Assembly: GCA_014800245.1 (NCBI GenBank)
Contig: JAAVGM010000011.1
Location: 164,026-228,025 of the forward strand
Length of the DNA stretch: 64,000 bases
Origin: Bacteroidales bacterium
GTDB taxonomy: Bacteria; Bacteroidota; Bacteroidia; Bacteroidales; Muribaculaceae
Direction of reading: 5' to 3'
Below the pieces are notes generated by a model. That model made no database searches. It saw nothing but the letters and a program-made list of their open reading frames with translations, and was not told the DNA's origin. The stretch's first letter is position 1, and every line of letters starts with the position of its first letter. Shown here piece after piece: positions 19,725-27,258 of the stretch. The position numbers and the translations under genes are program-made.

Positions 19725-19804
19725 CCTATATCTAATACCTTATATATTTCAACCGAAGCCTATTAGGCTAAAGTTATTTTTAACACAACTAAATTTTTAT
19801 TATT

Positions 19805-22171
19805 GTGGTGAAACGACTTAAAATCAGAGACCTGACGCTGCGCGACGGCCAGCAGTCACTTTTCGCGACTCGTATGAAACAGGAGAATGTCGATAAGCTT
19901 CTCCCGCTTTACCGCGATGCAAAGTTCTATATCATGGAAGTATGGGGCGGTGCCGTTCCCGACTCTGTGATGCGTTATCTCGGCGAAAGCCCGTGGGACC
20001 GCCTCCGTGCTTGTTCCAAGGCTATGAAAGGGATATCTCTCCTTTCTGCGCTTTCAAGAGGCCGTAACCTCTTCGGTTATGTTCCCTACCCCGACAGCGT
20101 TCTCGAAGGCTTCTATAAGAAGGCCATCGAAAATGGTCTGAACGTGATGCGTATCTTCGATGCCCTCAATGATATCAACAATATCAAGGGCTCCATCCGT
20201 ATGATCAACGAACTTGGCGGAATCGCAGACACAGCCGTATGCTACACTGTTGACCCCAAAGGCACTCCCGACGAGGAGAAGATCTTCACCGATGAATATT
20301 TCGTGGAGAAAGCCGTAGAAATGGAGGGTTTGGGAGCGAAGATGATCACCCTCAAGGATATGGCCGGACTCGTGAGCCCCTCTCGTATCTATTCTCTGAT
20401 GCCTAAGCTTAAGGCTGCGGTGAAAGTTCCTATCGATTTCCATACACATTGCACTCCCGGTTATGGTCTTGCAGCTGTGCTGACTGCCATTATTCAGGGC
20501 GTGGATATTGTGGATACCAATATATGGTGGTTTGGTGGCGGCTCCGCTGCTCCTTCCATCGAACTTATTGACATCTTCTGCCGTCGTCTCGGCGTAGAAG
20601 TGGATGCCGATATGGAGGCTGTGGCTAAGATTCGCCATGAGCTTAAGGATGCCCGCAAGGCTCTTGCTGATTTCGACCTCAACAAGGATAAATGGCCGCG
20701 CGATTTCGACGAAGCTCTTGCAGAGATGCCAAAGGAGATCGATGCAGAGTTTGATCGCGCCATCGAGGCTGCTAAGGAAAACCGCGAGGATGATCTTCTG
20801 GATGCTTGCCATAAGATTGAGGCTTACTTCGGTCTGCCCAAGCCTAATGAGCTCGTGAAGAATGCTGAGGTGCCGGGTGGTATGTATTCCAATATGGTGG
20901 CCAACCTCCGCGCTCTTGGTGCTGAGGATGTGCTTGAAGAGGCTATGGCCCTCATCCCGAAAGTGCGTCGCGACGCAGGTCTTGTGCCTCTCGTCACTCC
21001 GACAAGCCAGATCGTAGGTTCTCAGGCTGTGAATCTTGCTATGGATCGTCGTGCAGGTAAGCCCGATTATACAAATAAGAACAATCAGTTCATCTCTTTG
21101 GTGAAGGGCGAGTATGGCACAACCCCTGTGCCTGTTGATCCCAAGTTCCGCGAGCAGATCACAGGCAGCGCTGAGGAGAAACCTTACGACGTAAGTTCTT
21201 ACAAACGCCCCGCTAATCCCGAGCTTGATAAGTTTGGGGGCGTGAAGTTGGCTCAGAATGAAGAGGAATTCCTTCTTCTCGAACTTCTTCCGGCTGTGGC
21301 TAAGACCTACCTCACCAACATCCGCAAGAAAGAGTTTGAGGCTAATGCAGCCAATGCTCCCAAAGCAGCCGAGACTTCAAAGGGAGCCGCAGCGGCCGTA
21401 ACCGGCGATGTATTCTGCGCTCCGATGGGCGGAACTGTAATGGAGATCCGCGTTAAGGCCGGCGACACTGTTAAGCCCGGCGACGTGGTCTTGGTTTATG
21501 AGGCAATGAAGATGGAAAACGACCTCGCTTGCGACAAGGGCGGCGTGGTTAAGCAGGTTCTCGTAGGGGAAGGCGATGTAATGGGTACAGGTCAGCCTCT
21601 CATCGAGTTTGTTGGTGAAGGCGCAGCTCCTGCAGCCGAGGCTCCCGAGGTGGAAGGAAATGGCGAAGTGATGGTTGCTCCTATGGGTGGAACTGTTCTT
21701 GAAATCAAAGTCAACCCCGGAGATGAGGTTAAGGTCGGCGACACTCTGCTTGTTTATGAAGCAATGAAGATGGAGAATAATCTCATGAGCGACCGTGCCG
21801 GACGCATCGCGAAGGTGCTTATCGGCGAGGGGGATGTGATGGCCACTGACCAGCCAATCTTCGAATTCGGCAATGCTGTGGCTTCTGCAAAACCCGCTCC
21901 TAAGCCTGCAGCTCCCAAGCCCGTGGCTGCTCCCAAGCCTGCAGCTCCTGTGGCTGATGCTCCCAAGAAGGATGCATCTGCTGTGAAACCGGTTGATATC
22001 AACCGTTGCTATGCAGGTGTAGAGGGCGGAACATCCGGCAAGACTGTTCTCCCCAACAAAGATATGGGTCGCGACAATGCTCCCACTCTCCGTTTGGCTG
22101 AGGGCACAACTCTTGAGATCAACGTCAACCCCGACGGCGGCATCAATATCCGCATCACTACCGGAAAATAA
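19805..22171 (+). CDS. Pyruvate/oxaloacetate carboxyltransferase subunit with two tandem biotinyl domains
   Basis: 788 aa from a GTG start. Residues 1 to about 270 form the HMGL-like carboxyltransferase TIM barrel (RDLTLRDGQQSLFATR; metal site DFHTHCTPG). Residues about 290-490 form the conserved PYC/OADA domain. Two biotinyl domains follow, each with AMKMEN, and the target lysines are Lys569 and Lys655. An Ala/Pro/Lys linker and a unique about 65-aa tail end the protein. It resembles pyruvate carboxylase subunit B or oxaloacetate decarboxylase alpha, moving CO2 between biotin and pyruvate/oxaloacetate. The biotin carboxylase or membrane subunits are not nearby, so direction is unresolved. 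Biotinyl duplication is unusual. Confidence 0.9.
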   Translation: MVKRLKIRDLTLRDGQQSLFATRMKQENVDKLLPLYRDAKFYIMEVWGGAVPDSVMRYLGESPWDRLRACSKAMKGISLLSALSRGRNLFGYVPYPDSVLEGFYKKAIENGLNVMRIFDALNDINNIKGSIRMINELGGIADTAVCYTVDPKGTPDEEKIFTDEYFVEKAVEMEGLGAKMITLKDMAGLVSPSRIYSLMPKLKAAVKVPIDFHTHCTPGYGLAAVLTAIIQGVDIVDTNIWWFGGGSAAPSIELIDIFCRRLGVEVDADMEAVAKIRHELKDARKALADFDLNKDKWPRDFDEALAEMPKEIDAEFDRAIEAAKENREDDLLDACHKIEAYFGLPKPNELVKNAEVPGGMYSNMVANLRALGAEDVLEEAMALIPKVRRDAGLVPLVTPTSQIVGSQAVNLAMDRRAGKPDYTNKNNQFISLVKGEYGTTPVPVDPKFREQITGSAEEKPYDVSSYKRPANPELDKFGGVKLAQNEEEFLLLELLPAVAKTYLTNIRKKEFEANAANAPKAAETSKGAAAAVTGDVFCAPMGGTVMEIRVKAGDTVKPGDVVLVYEAMKMENDLACDKGGVVKQVLVGEGDVMGTGQPLIEFVGEGAAPAAEAPEVEGNGEVMVAPMGGTVLEIKVNPGDEVKVGDTLLVYEAMKMENNLMSDRAGRIAKVLIGEGDVMATDQPIFEFGNAVASAKPAPKPAAPKPVAAPKPAAPVADAPKKDASAVKPVDINRCYAGVEGGTSGKTVLPNKDMGRDNAPTLRLAEGTTLEINVNPDGGINIRITTGK

Positions 22172-22203
22172 TTCTTATAATTCTTAAAAGAATATAGCTT
22201 TTG

Positions 22204-22238
22204 CTCCCCGCGGCTCAATCAGTCGCGGGGAGTTTTAT
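22204..22238 (+). terminator. Terminator of the carboxyltransferase gene
   Basis: CTCCCCGCG (22204-22212) and CGCGGGGAG (22224-22232) form a perfect 9-bp stem, followed by TTTTAT. Confidence 0.92.
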
Positions 22239-22409
22239 ATTTATTATTTGCACGATATAATAATATTGATTAATTTTACAATCAATTTAATAATTAAACT
22301 TTCGCAAAACTCAAGTTTAATGCTATAGGTTAGGAAAGTTAAAAGTAATTAGGAAGGTGATAAGTAATAGGACAATCAATATAGAACTTATAAACATAAT
22401 ACCCATAAT
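22239..22409. other. AT-rich upstream region of lgt
   Basis: No ORF. A 7-bp inverted repeat ATTGATT-N8-AATCAAT (22265-22286) spans TAATTTTA, a near match to a -7 element, and could mark a promoter/operator. Nothing else is recognisable before the octamer repeats. Confidence 0.4.
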
Positions 22410-22473
22410 CTTATGACCCTATAACCTTATAACCTTATAACCCTATAACCTCATAACCCTATAACCTTATAAA
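22410..22473 (+). repeat. Eight tandem 8-bp units, consensus CYTATAAC
   Basis: CTTATGAC, CCTATAAC, CTTATAAC, CTTATAAC, CCTATAAC, CTCATAAC, CCTATAAC and CTTATAAA follow one another without gaps and end 10 bp before the lgt ATG. Two more units occur at 23382-23397, just before the next gene. Confidence 0.9.
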
Positions 22474-22483
22474 CTTAAATAAG

Positions 22484-23350
22484 ATGACAAATATGCTGGC
22501 TTATATAACTTGGAACGCAGACCCAATCCTATTCTCATTGGGACCACTCTCCGTGAGATGGTACGGACTCGCTTTCGCTGTTGGCTTCACTTTGGGATAT
22601 TCTATCGTGGCTAAGATGTTCAAACATGAGGGTGCTCCCGAAAACTGGCTCGGCATCCTCCTCGGTTATCTTGTGATAGGCACAATCGTAGGTGCCCGTC
22701 TCGGTCACGTTTTCTTTTACGAATGGGGCTATTATTCCCAACATCCAATGGATATCTTCAAGATTTGGGAAGGCGGACTCGCCAGTCATGGAGGAACCAT
22801 TGCACTCATATTCGCACTCTTCCTCTTCTCTTGGTGCGTCACCAAGAAGCCCGCATCCTGGGTGTTTGACAAAGTGGTGATTCCAATTGCTCTCGTAGGA
22901 GGCTTGATACGTCTCGGCAACTTGATGAACAGTGAGATATATGGAGGTCCGACATCGCTCCCCTGGGGTTTCATCTTCGTCAGAAATGGAGAGACTATTC
23001 CTGCCCACCCCACACAGATATATGAGGCATTATGCTATTTCGCCCTCTTCGGATTGTTGATGTGGATGTATTGGAAAAAGAATGCGGAAGAACGACCCTG
23101 GCTCATCACGGGCGTATTCTTCATCGGAATATTCCTTCCTCGATTCCTCATTGAATATGTGAAGAATGTGCAGGTAAGCTCCGAATATGAGATGATTGCA
23201 AAATACGGAATAAATATGGGCCAGCTTCTGAGCATCCCCTTTATTCTTCTCGGCGTCATTTTAGTGGTATGGGCTCTGACCCATCCGAGAGTGAAATTCT
23301 CCTTCCCCAATAAATTCGCCGAAGAATTAACGCCGGCAAAGAAGAGATAG
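22484..23350 (+). CDS. lgt: Prolipoprotein diacylglyceryl transferase
   Basis: 288 aa. An integral inner-membrane enzyme that moves a diacylglyceryl group from phosphatidylglycerol to the lipobox cysteine of prolipoproteins, the first step of lipoprotein maturation. The signature GGLIRLGNLMNSEIYG is intact, as are IVGARLGHVFFYEWGYY and HPTQIYEA. About seven membrane helices are seen. Its products would include lipoproteins such as the S41 protease in this window. The tandem octamer repeat lies directly in front of its start. Confidence 0.96.
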   Translation: MTNMLAYITWNADPILFSLGPLSVRWYGLAFAVGFTLGYSIVAKMFKHEGAPENWLGILLGYLVIGTIVGARLGHVFFYEWGYYSQHPMDIFKIWEGGLASHGGTIALIFALFLFSWCVTKKPASWVFDKVVIPIALVGGLIRLGNLMNSEIYGGPTSLPWGFIFVRNGETIPAHPTQIYEALCYFALFGLLMWMYWKKNAEERPWLITGVFFIGIFLPRFLIEYVKNVQVSSEYEMIAKYGINMGQLLSIPFILLGVILVVWALTHPRVKFSFPNKFAEELTPAKKR

Positions 23351-23406
23351 GTATCTCATAATCCTTACTCTCCTTAATCCCCCTATAACCTCATAATAAC
23401 AAGACA

Positions 23407-24042
23407 ATGAAACAATATTATATCATATCCAATGGTGTCCAGCTCGGACCCTACACAAAGGAAGAGCTTGGCTTGCAGAATCTGACACCCTCCACACCCG
23501 TTTGGCGAGAGGGTCTTAGCGAATGGGTCGAGGCTTCCACCCTTCCGGAACTTGCAGAGGTATTGCAGAGTGCATCTGTAAATCCTTCTTACGAGAATCC
23601 GCAGAAAGGTCAATATCCCGATTTCAATAATACTCCCAATCCGCAGCCTCCCTACGGGCAGCCGCAGCAACCATATGGGCAACCAACTTATGGTCAGCCG
23701 CAGCAACCTTACGGCCAGCCGGGGCAGAATCCTTACGGCCAACCTCCCTATGGCTACAATCCCTTCCCTGTGCCACATACCAATTGGATGCCGTGGGCTA
23801 TTATTACGACTATTATTTCCGGTTGCACCACATGCATCGGACTCATACTCGGCATAATATCCATCGTTTATGCATCGAAGGCCAATTCATTATATGCCTC
23901 AGGATTGCAAGCAGAGGGAGATGCCGCTAATAGCACAGCCCGAACTCTGACTATAATAAATATAGTGCTTTTGATTATCGGAATAATCGGTAACATAGCT
24001 TATTTCGCATTCATCGGAGGAGCTACCCTTCCCTATCTTTAA
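23407..24042 (+). CDS. GYF_2 domain protein with proline/glutamine-rich linker and two membrane helices
   Basis: 211 aa. A GYF_2 domain (residues 1 to about 55, YYIISNGVQLGPYTKEELG) is followed by a low-complexity linker of PYGQPQQ-type repeats (about 75-120). Then come two hydrophobic helices separated by a polar loop, in the CD225/dispanin-like DUF4190 style. It is probably anchored in the inner membrane with GYF_2 inside. It lies 56 bp after lgt and 6 bp before a second GYF_2 gene, so the three may share a transcript. Function is unknown. Confidence 0.8.
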   Translation: MKQYYIISNGVQLGPYTKEELGLQNLTPSTPVWREGLSEWVEASTLPELAEVLQSASVNPSYENPQKGQYPDFNNTPNPQPPYGQPQQPYGQPTYGQPQQPYGQPGQNPYGQPPYGYNPFPVPHTNWMPWAIITTIISGCTTCIGLILGIISIVYASKANSLYASGLQAEGDAANSTARTLTIINIVLLIIGIIGNIAYFAFIGGATLPYL

Positions 24043-24048
24043 TAATAG

Positions 24049-24669
24049 ATGAAATACTTTGCCATGATTGACGGCGAACGCCGTGGACCGTTCACTCTTG
24101 AGGAATTGCATTCCGCCGGGGTGACACCCGACACATACGTATGGTGCAAGGGGATGGATGATTGGAAGAAAGCGGAGGATGTGGCAGATATATGCCGTTT
24201 CTATCGCCAACGTATCTTCAATCTTATGCACCCTTCGGCTGCGTCGGCAGAACAAAGCAATCCTACCGACAAACAAAATGCTGATTCGGATGAAGATCCA
24301 TATGCCGACTTTCCGATCTCGTTCCGGCGCTATGCCCGTCAGGCAGGTGCTGATCCTGAGATAAGGGAAGTGGAACCGGATTATAATCATCGGCCCACAT
24401 CGTTGATTCCTCTTTCAGTCATACTGTTGGTGTTATGCTGTCCGATCACAGGTTTTGTGGCTCTCTACTATGCCATCATGAGCCGAAAGGCATGGAATGA
24501 GGCTCATCGCAGCAACCAGGATCATAATAAAGAGATTTATACCGACAGCGAGCGACAAGCTTTTTCGCGCCAAGCACATGAATATGCAAGGTTGGCAAGA
24601 ATGTGGTGTGGCATCACATTCTTCTTCGGATTTTTCGCAGGAGCAATTCTAAGCAAGTTCTTGTTGTAA
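24049..24669 (+). CDS. GYF_2 domain protein with two C-terminal membrane helices
   Basis: 206 aa. Residues 1 to about 60 form a GYF_2 domain (YFAMIDGERRGPFTLEEL), followed by an acidic, disordered linker. Two hydrophobic segments then flank a charged loop (about 118-145 and 180-205), as in CD225-like proteins. It sits 6 bp behind a paralogue with the same architecture, which suggests local duplication. The role is unknown. GYF_2 folds are thought to bind peptides. Confidence 0.8.
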   Translation: MKYFAMIDGERRGPFTLEELHSAGVTPDTYVWCKGMDDWKKAEDVADICRFYRQRIFNLMHPSAASAEQSNPTDKQNADSDEDPYADFPISFRRYARQAGADPEIREVEPDYNHRPTSLIPLSVILLVLCCPITGFVALYYAIMSRKAWNEAHRSNQDHNKEIYTDSERQAFSRQAHEYARLARMWCGITFFFGFFAGAILSKFLL

Positions 24670-24681
24670 AATAGCGGTCTG

Positions 24682-25545
24682 CTACTTGGTAGTGGATTGT
24701 GAGAGTGTCTGTATCTGTTGTTCGGTGAGGCCGGTGGCAAGCATGATGTCACCATTTGAGAAACCATTGTCTTTCATTCTCATCGCCACATCCAATTTCC
24801 CTTTCTCTATTCCTTCCTCCATAGCATATTCCAGCTCAGATTCGCGTTCCATCTCCTTCATAATGGAGCTTTGGTATTCTACTATATCCTCCGCGCCCAT
24901 CGATGCAATCTCGGACGCATTGAACATCTCTTTATATTCGCCGGATTTGTACGGCTTGGACTCCTTATTCAAATTTTCCATATTCTTAACCAGATAAAGT
25001 ATTCTTTCAAGTTCTGTCTTACACTCATCCCAATTCCTGCTGACCTGATTCAAAGAAAGGAAGTATATCTTGATATCTTCCGTCAATACTACATTCGTTT
25101 CCCTCTCCATCAGCACCACTTCATTGACAATCCGTTTCTCAAACGGCTTCATGTCAAAGTCTGTAATGACGATCAGATATACCGGATCGAATTTATAGTT
25201 GGATCCTTTTACACCTTGACGGAATATGCAGGCGGATACGTAGAACACCATCCTGTTGCCGAATAGCTTGGCTGGCTTTCGCTGCATCTCCACTACAAAA
25301 TGATTGCCTTCTTTTGTGGTGCAGTATGCATCGTAGTAGCTTCGCTTCCCTGAAGCAGTCATGGGGAGTACCTCCTTATCCTGAAAAGTTACATCCGTGA
25401 CCACCATTTTCCCTTCAAAAAGCGCATTAAGGAACTTCTTAAGCACCTCTGCGTTTTCGGGAGTAGAGAAAGCACGCTTGAATCCCCAGTCAGAGCGAAG
25501 CTTTATAAAGGTTCTTTTAAGAAGGTCATCAACTGTAGTTTTCAT
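24682..25545 (-). CDS. Rpn-family recombination-promoting nuclease / PD-(D/E)XK transposase-like protein
   Basis: 287 aa. The N-terminal region FIKLRSDWGFKRAFSTPENAEVLKKFLNALF and the core YYDAYCTTKEGNHFVVEMQ place it in the PDDEXK_2/Rpn (formerly transposase_31) family. The D...ExQ residues would form the nuclease site. The C-terminal EEGIEKGKLDVAMRMKDNGFS stretch is the degenerate helical repeat typical of these proteins. Such genes are multi-copy in Bacteroidales and behave like selfish nucleases. Its stop faces the GYF_2 gene. No flanking inverted repeats were seen. Confidence 0.85.
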   Translation of the reverse strand: MKTTVDDLLKRTFIKLRSDWGFKRAFSTPENAEVLKKFLNALFEGKMVVTDVTFQDKEVLPMTASGKRSYYDAYCTTKEGNHFVVEMQRKPAKLFGNRMVFYVSACIFRQGVKGSNYKFDPVYLIVITDFDMKPFEKRIVNEVVLMERETNVVLTEDIKIYFLSLNQVSRNWDECKTELERILYLVKNMENLNKESKPYKSGEYKEMFNASEIASMGAEDIVEYQSSIMKEMERESELEYAMEEGIEKGKLDVAMRMKDNGFSNGDIMLATGLTEQQIQTLSQSTTK

Positions 25546-25633
25546 TCCGATATGATTTTAGTCTTCTAAATTAACAAAAAATATCCATAAATGAAACAAC
25601 CATAAGATTTTTAAGTAAAAATTGCTTCAAGTA

Positions 25634-25664
25634 TTGTTTAATTTGAATATTTTATATACCTTTG
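25634..25664 (+). promoter_or_regulatory. Promoter of tRNA-Gly
   Basis: TTG at 25634-25636, a 20-bp spacer, then TACCTTTG at 25657-25664. The start would fall about 4 nt before the mature tRNA. Confidence 0.75.
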
Positions 25665-25674
25665 CATTCGAAAT

Positions 25675-25750
25675 GCGGTAATAGCTCAGTTGGTAGAGCA
25701 TCAGCTTCCCAAGCTGAGGGTCGCGAGTTCGAGCCTCGTTTACCGCTCCA
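25675..25750 (+). tRNA. tRNA-Gly (anticodon CCC)
   Basis: 76 nt with encoded CCA. The acceptor stem GCGGTAA/TTACCGC is perfect. The D-arm AGCTCAGTTGGTAGAGC, anticodon stem-loop TCAGC-TTCCCAA-GCTGA (anticodon CCC) and T-arm with GTTCGAG are standard. Confidence 0.97.
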
Positions 25751-25754
25751 TCTT

Positions 25755-25787
25755 AAAGTCGCAGCTAATTCAGCCGCGACTTTTTAA
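25755..25787 (+). terminator. Terminator after tRNA-Gly
   Basis: AAAGTCGC (25755-25762) pairs with GCGACTTT (25776-25783) and is followed by more T residues, directly after the CCA end. Confidence 0.85.
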
Positions 25788-25795
25788 TTTTATCT

Positions 25796-26122
25796 ATGAA
25801 AATAATTCGCAATAGAATCCTGCCATTCGGGAAAAAGTATTATGCCATAAATCTCTTCGGAATCCTTTTTGCCAAAGGACCTTGCGGAGCCATAACCATA
25901 AACCATGAACGCATCCATACCGCCCAAATGAAAGAACTTCTTTTCATCCCCTTCTACATCTTTTATATCCTGGAATGGCTTATCCGTCTTCTACAATATC
26001 GCAATTCATTCACTGCCTACCGCAACATCTCTTTTGAGCGAGAAGCCTATGCCAACGAGTCAAATCCCGATTATCTCTCTAAAAGGAAGCCATACTCATT
26101 CCTCCGCTATATTCACATTTGA
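25796..26122 (+). CDS. Small membrane protein with an HExxH motif
   Basis: 108 aa. The sequence ITINHERIHTAQ carries HExxH at residues 37-41. A hydrophobic segment follows (about 48-66), and then SFEREAYANE, where Glu83 could be the third zinc ligand. This order (HExxH, helix, E..A) is that of gluzincin-type metalloproteases pared down to a core, with one membrane helix between the ligands. I recognise the pattern as a conserved small Bacteroidetes protein but know of no assigned function. It begins 9 bp after the tRNA terminator. It may be a protease or a metal-binding relic. Confidence 0.6.
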   Translation: MKIIRNRILPFGKKYYAINLFGILFAKGPCGAITINHERIHTAQMKELLFIPFYIFYILEWLIRLLQYRNSFTAYRNISFEREAYANESNPDYLSKRKPYSFLRYIHI

Positions 26123-26187
26123 CATAATCCGCTATATTCACATTTGATATAATAAGCTTTAATAAAGCCTAAAAATTACACCACGCC

Positions 26188-26219
26188 TTTGCAAATATCG
26201 TGATTTTTAGTTTATTTTG
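26188..26219 (+). promoter_or_regulatory. Possible promoter of the GH25 gene
   Basis: TTTG at 26188-26191, then a 21-bp spacer and TATTTTG ending at 26219. This is one base shorter than the -7 consensus. If used, the transcript starts near 26225, downstream of the GTG proposed by the ORF track at 26200. Confidence 0.45.
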
Positions 26220-26232
26220 CAGTAGCGAATAC

Positions 26233-26295
26233 TCTAATAAGTCCGATTATTCCAATAATAGCGATTATTTAATCAGTTCAGATTATTCTGATAAT
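26233..26295 (+). repeat. Tandem 9-bp repeats in the GH25 leader
   Basis: TCTAATAAG, TCCGATTAT, TCCAATAAT, AGCGATTAT, TTAATCAGT, TCAGATTAT and TCTGATAAT run without gaps. They share the consensus seen in the coding tail of the topoisomerase gene. Confidence 0.75.
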
Positions 26296-26328
26296 CAAAG
26301 AAAACAGACCTTAATTAGAAAGCCTGAC

Positions 26329-27081
26329 ATGAGCCTACGAAAACTCTGGAATGAAAAGAAAAAGGATATCCCGGCAGTGTTACTGTTTCTGGGAGTGTCC
26401 GCTGTGCTCGTGCTCACCTCTTTCTATACCTACCACAACTATATGAATTCCGCCCCATACGTTGATTTCGAACGTTATCCGATTCGAGGAATCGACGTGT
26501 CGCGCCATAACGGAATGATGAATCTTGATGCGGCCGCCGCCGACGGCATAGAATTCATTTTCCTAAAGGCAAGCGAAGGGGAATCCTTTCGCGATGAAAA
26601 CTTCCATATCAATTATGAGAAAGCAGGCCATGCAGGTCTGAAAAGAGGGGCCTACCATTTCTTCCGTTTCGATAAAGATGGGATCACCCAAGGTCAAAAT
26701 TTCTTGAAAGCCATAGAGAAAAAGAAACTTGAATTAGGAGTGGTGATAGATGTCGAAGAATTCGGAAACGCAAAGAATGTGCCCCGAGATTCCATCATGA
26801 TGCGCCTCGAAGATATGGTGGATTATCTCAATCTGCGAGGATATAGAGTGATGTTCTATACCAATAGAGACGGCTACGAATCCTATCTAATGGACCAATA
26901 CGCCGGTCTACCCCTATGGATATGCCATTTCTCCTCCACCCCTTTCGACGCCGACTGGACCTTCTGGCAGTTTGACCATCATGCAAAAGTGAAGGGGATT
27001 CCGGGGGAAGTAGATATGAATGTTTTTGTCGGTTCACGAAAAGACTGGGAGGAGCATCTGAAAATTTCTTCAGCCAATTAA
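26329..27081 (+). CDS. GH25-family lysozyme (muramidase), membrane anchored
   Basis: 250 aa from ATG 26329. The longer ORF from 26200 would add 43 residues encoded by nonamer repeats and would start upstream of the likely transcript start. Residues about 14-34 form a membrane anchor (VLLFLGVSAVLVL). The GH25 domain begins RGIDVSRHNG and includes FIFLKASEG, GAYHFF, the acidic catalytic strand VVIDVEE and the late WQFDHH region. It should cleave the MurNAc-GlcNAc bond in peptidoglycan from the periplasmic side. No partner gene is evident. Confidence 0.9.
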   Translation: MSLRKLWNEKKKDIPAVLLFLGVSAVLVLTSFYTYHNYMNSAPYVDFERYPIRGIDVSRHNGMMNLDAAAADGIEFIFLKASEGESFRDENFHINYEKAGHAGLKRGAYHFFRFDKDGITQGQNFLKAIEKKKLELGVVIDVEEFGNAKNVPRDSIMMRLEDMVDYLNLRGYRVMFYTNRDGYESYLMDQYAGLPLWICHFSSTPFDADWTFWQFDHHAKVKGIPGEVDMNVFVGSRKDWEEHLKISSAN

Positions 27082-27177
27082 GGCTCCATCCACTAAACAT
27101 TGATTATCCAACAACTGATTAACACACAATATCAACCCTATCGACAACGTTAATATATAAGGAAAAATCCCCTTTAA

Positions 27178-27230
27178 GCAAATTGCACACAGCGTATAAG
27201 CAAATTGTGCATTGAGTTGACGCAAATTGC
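27178..27230 (+). promoter_or_regulatory. Three phased GCAAaTTGC sites upstream of porU
   Basis: GCAAATTGC at 27178-27186, GCAAATTGT at 27200-27208 and GCAAATTGC at 27222-27230 are spaced exactly 22 bp apart, two helical turns. Each is a nearly perfect odd palindrome (GCAA-a-TTGC). The last lies 29 bp before the porU start. No consensus TAnnTTTG promoter is visible between them. They look like activator or operator sites on one DNA face. Confidence 0.55.
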
Positions 27231-27258
27231 AGAATAGGACTAAACAACTGAATTTCAC

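Noticed and set aside
26200-26328. Upstream extension of the GH25 gene from GTG 26200
   Set aside because: The extension is encoded by degenerate nonamer repeats, the GTG lies inside a likely promoter, and ATG 26329 gives a good membrane anchor.
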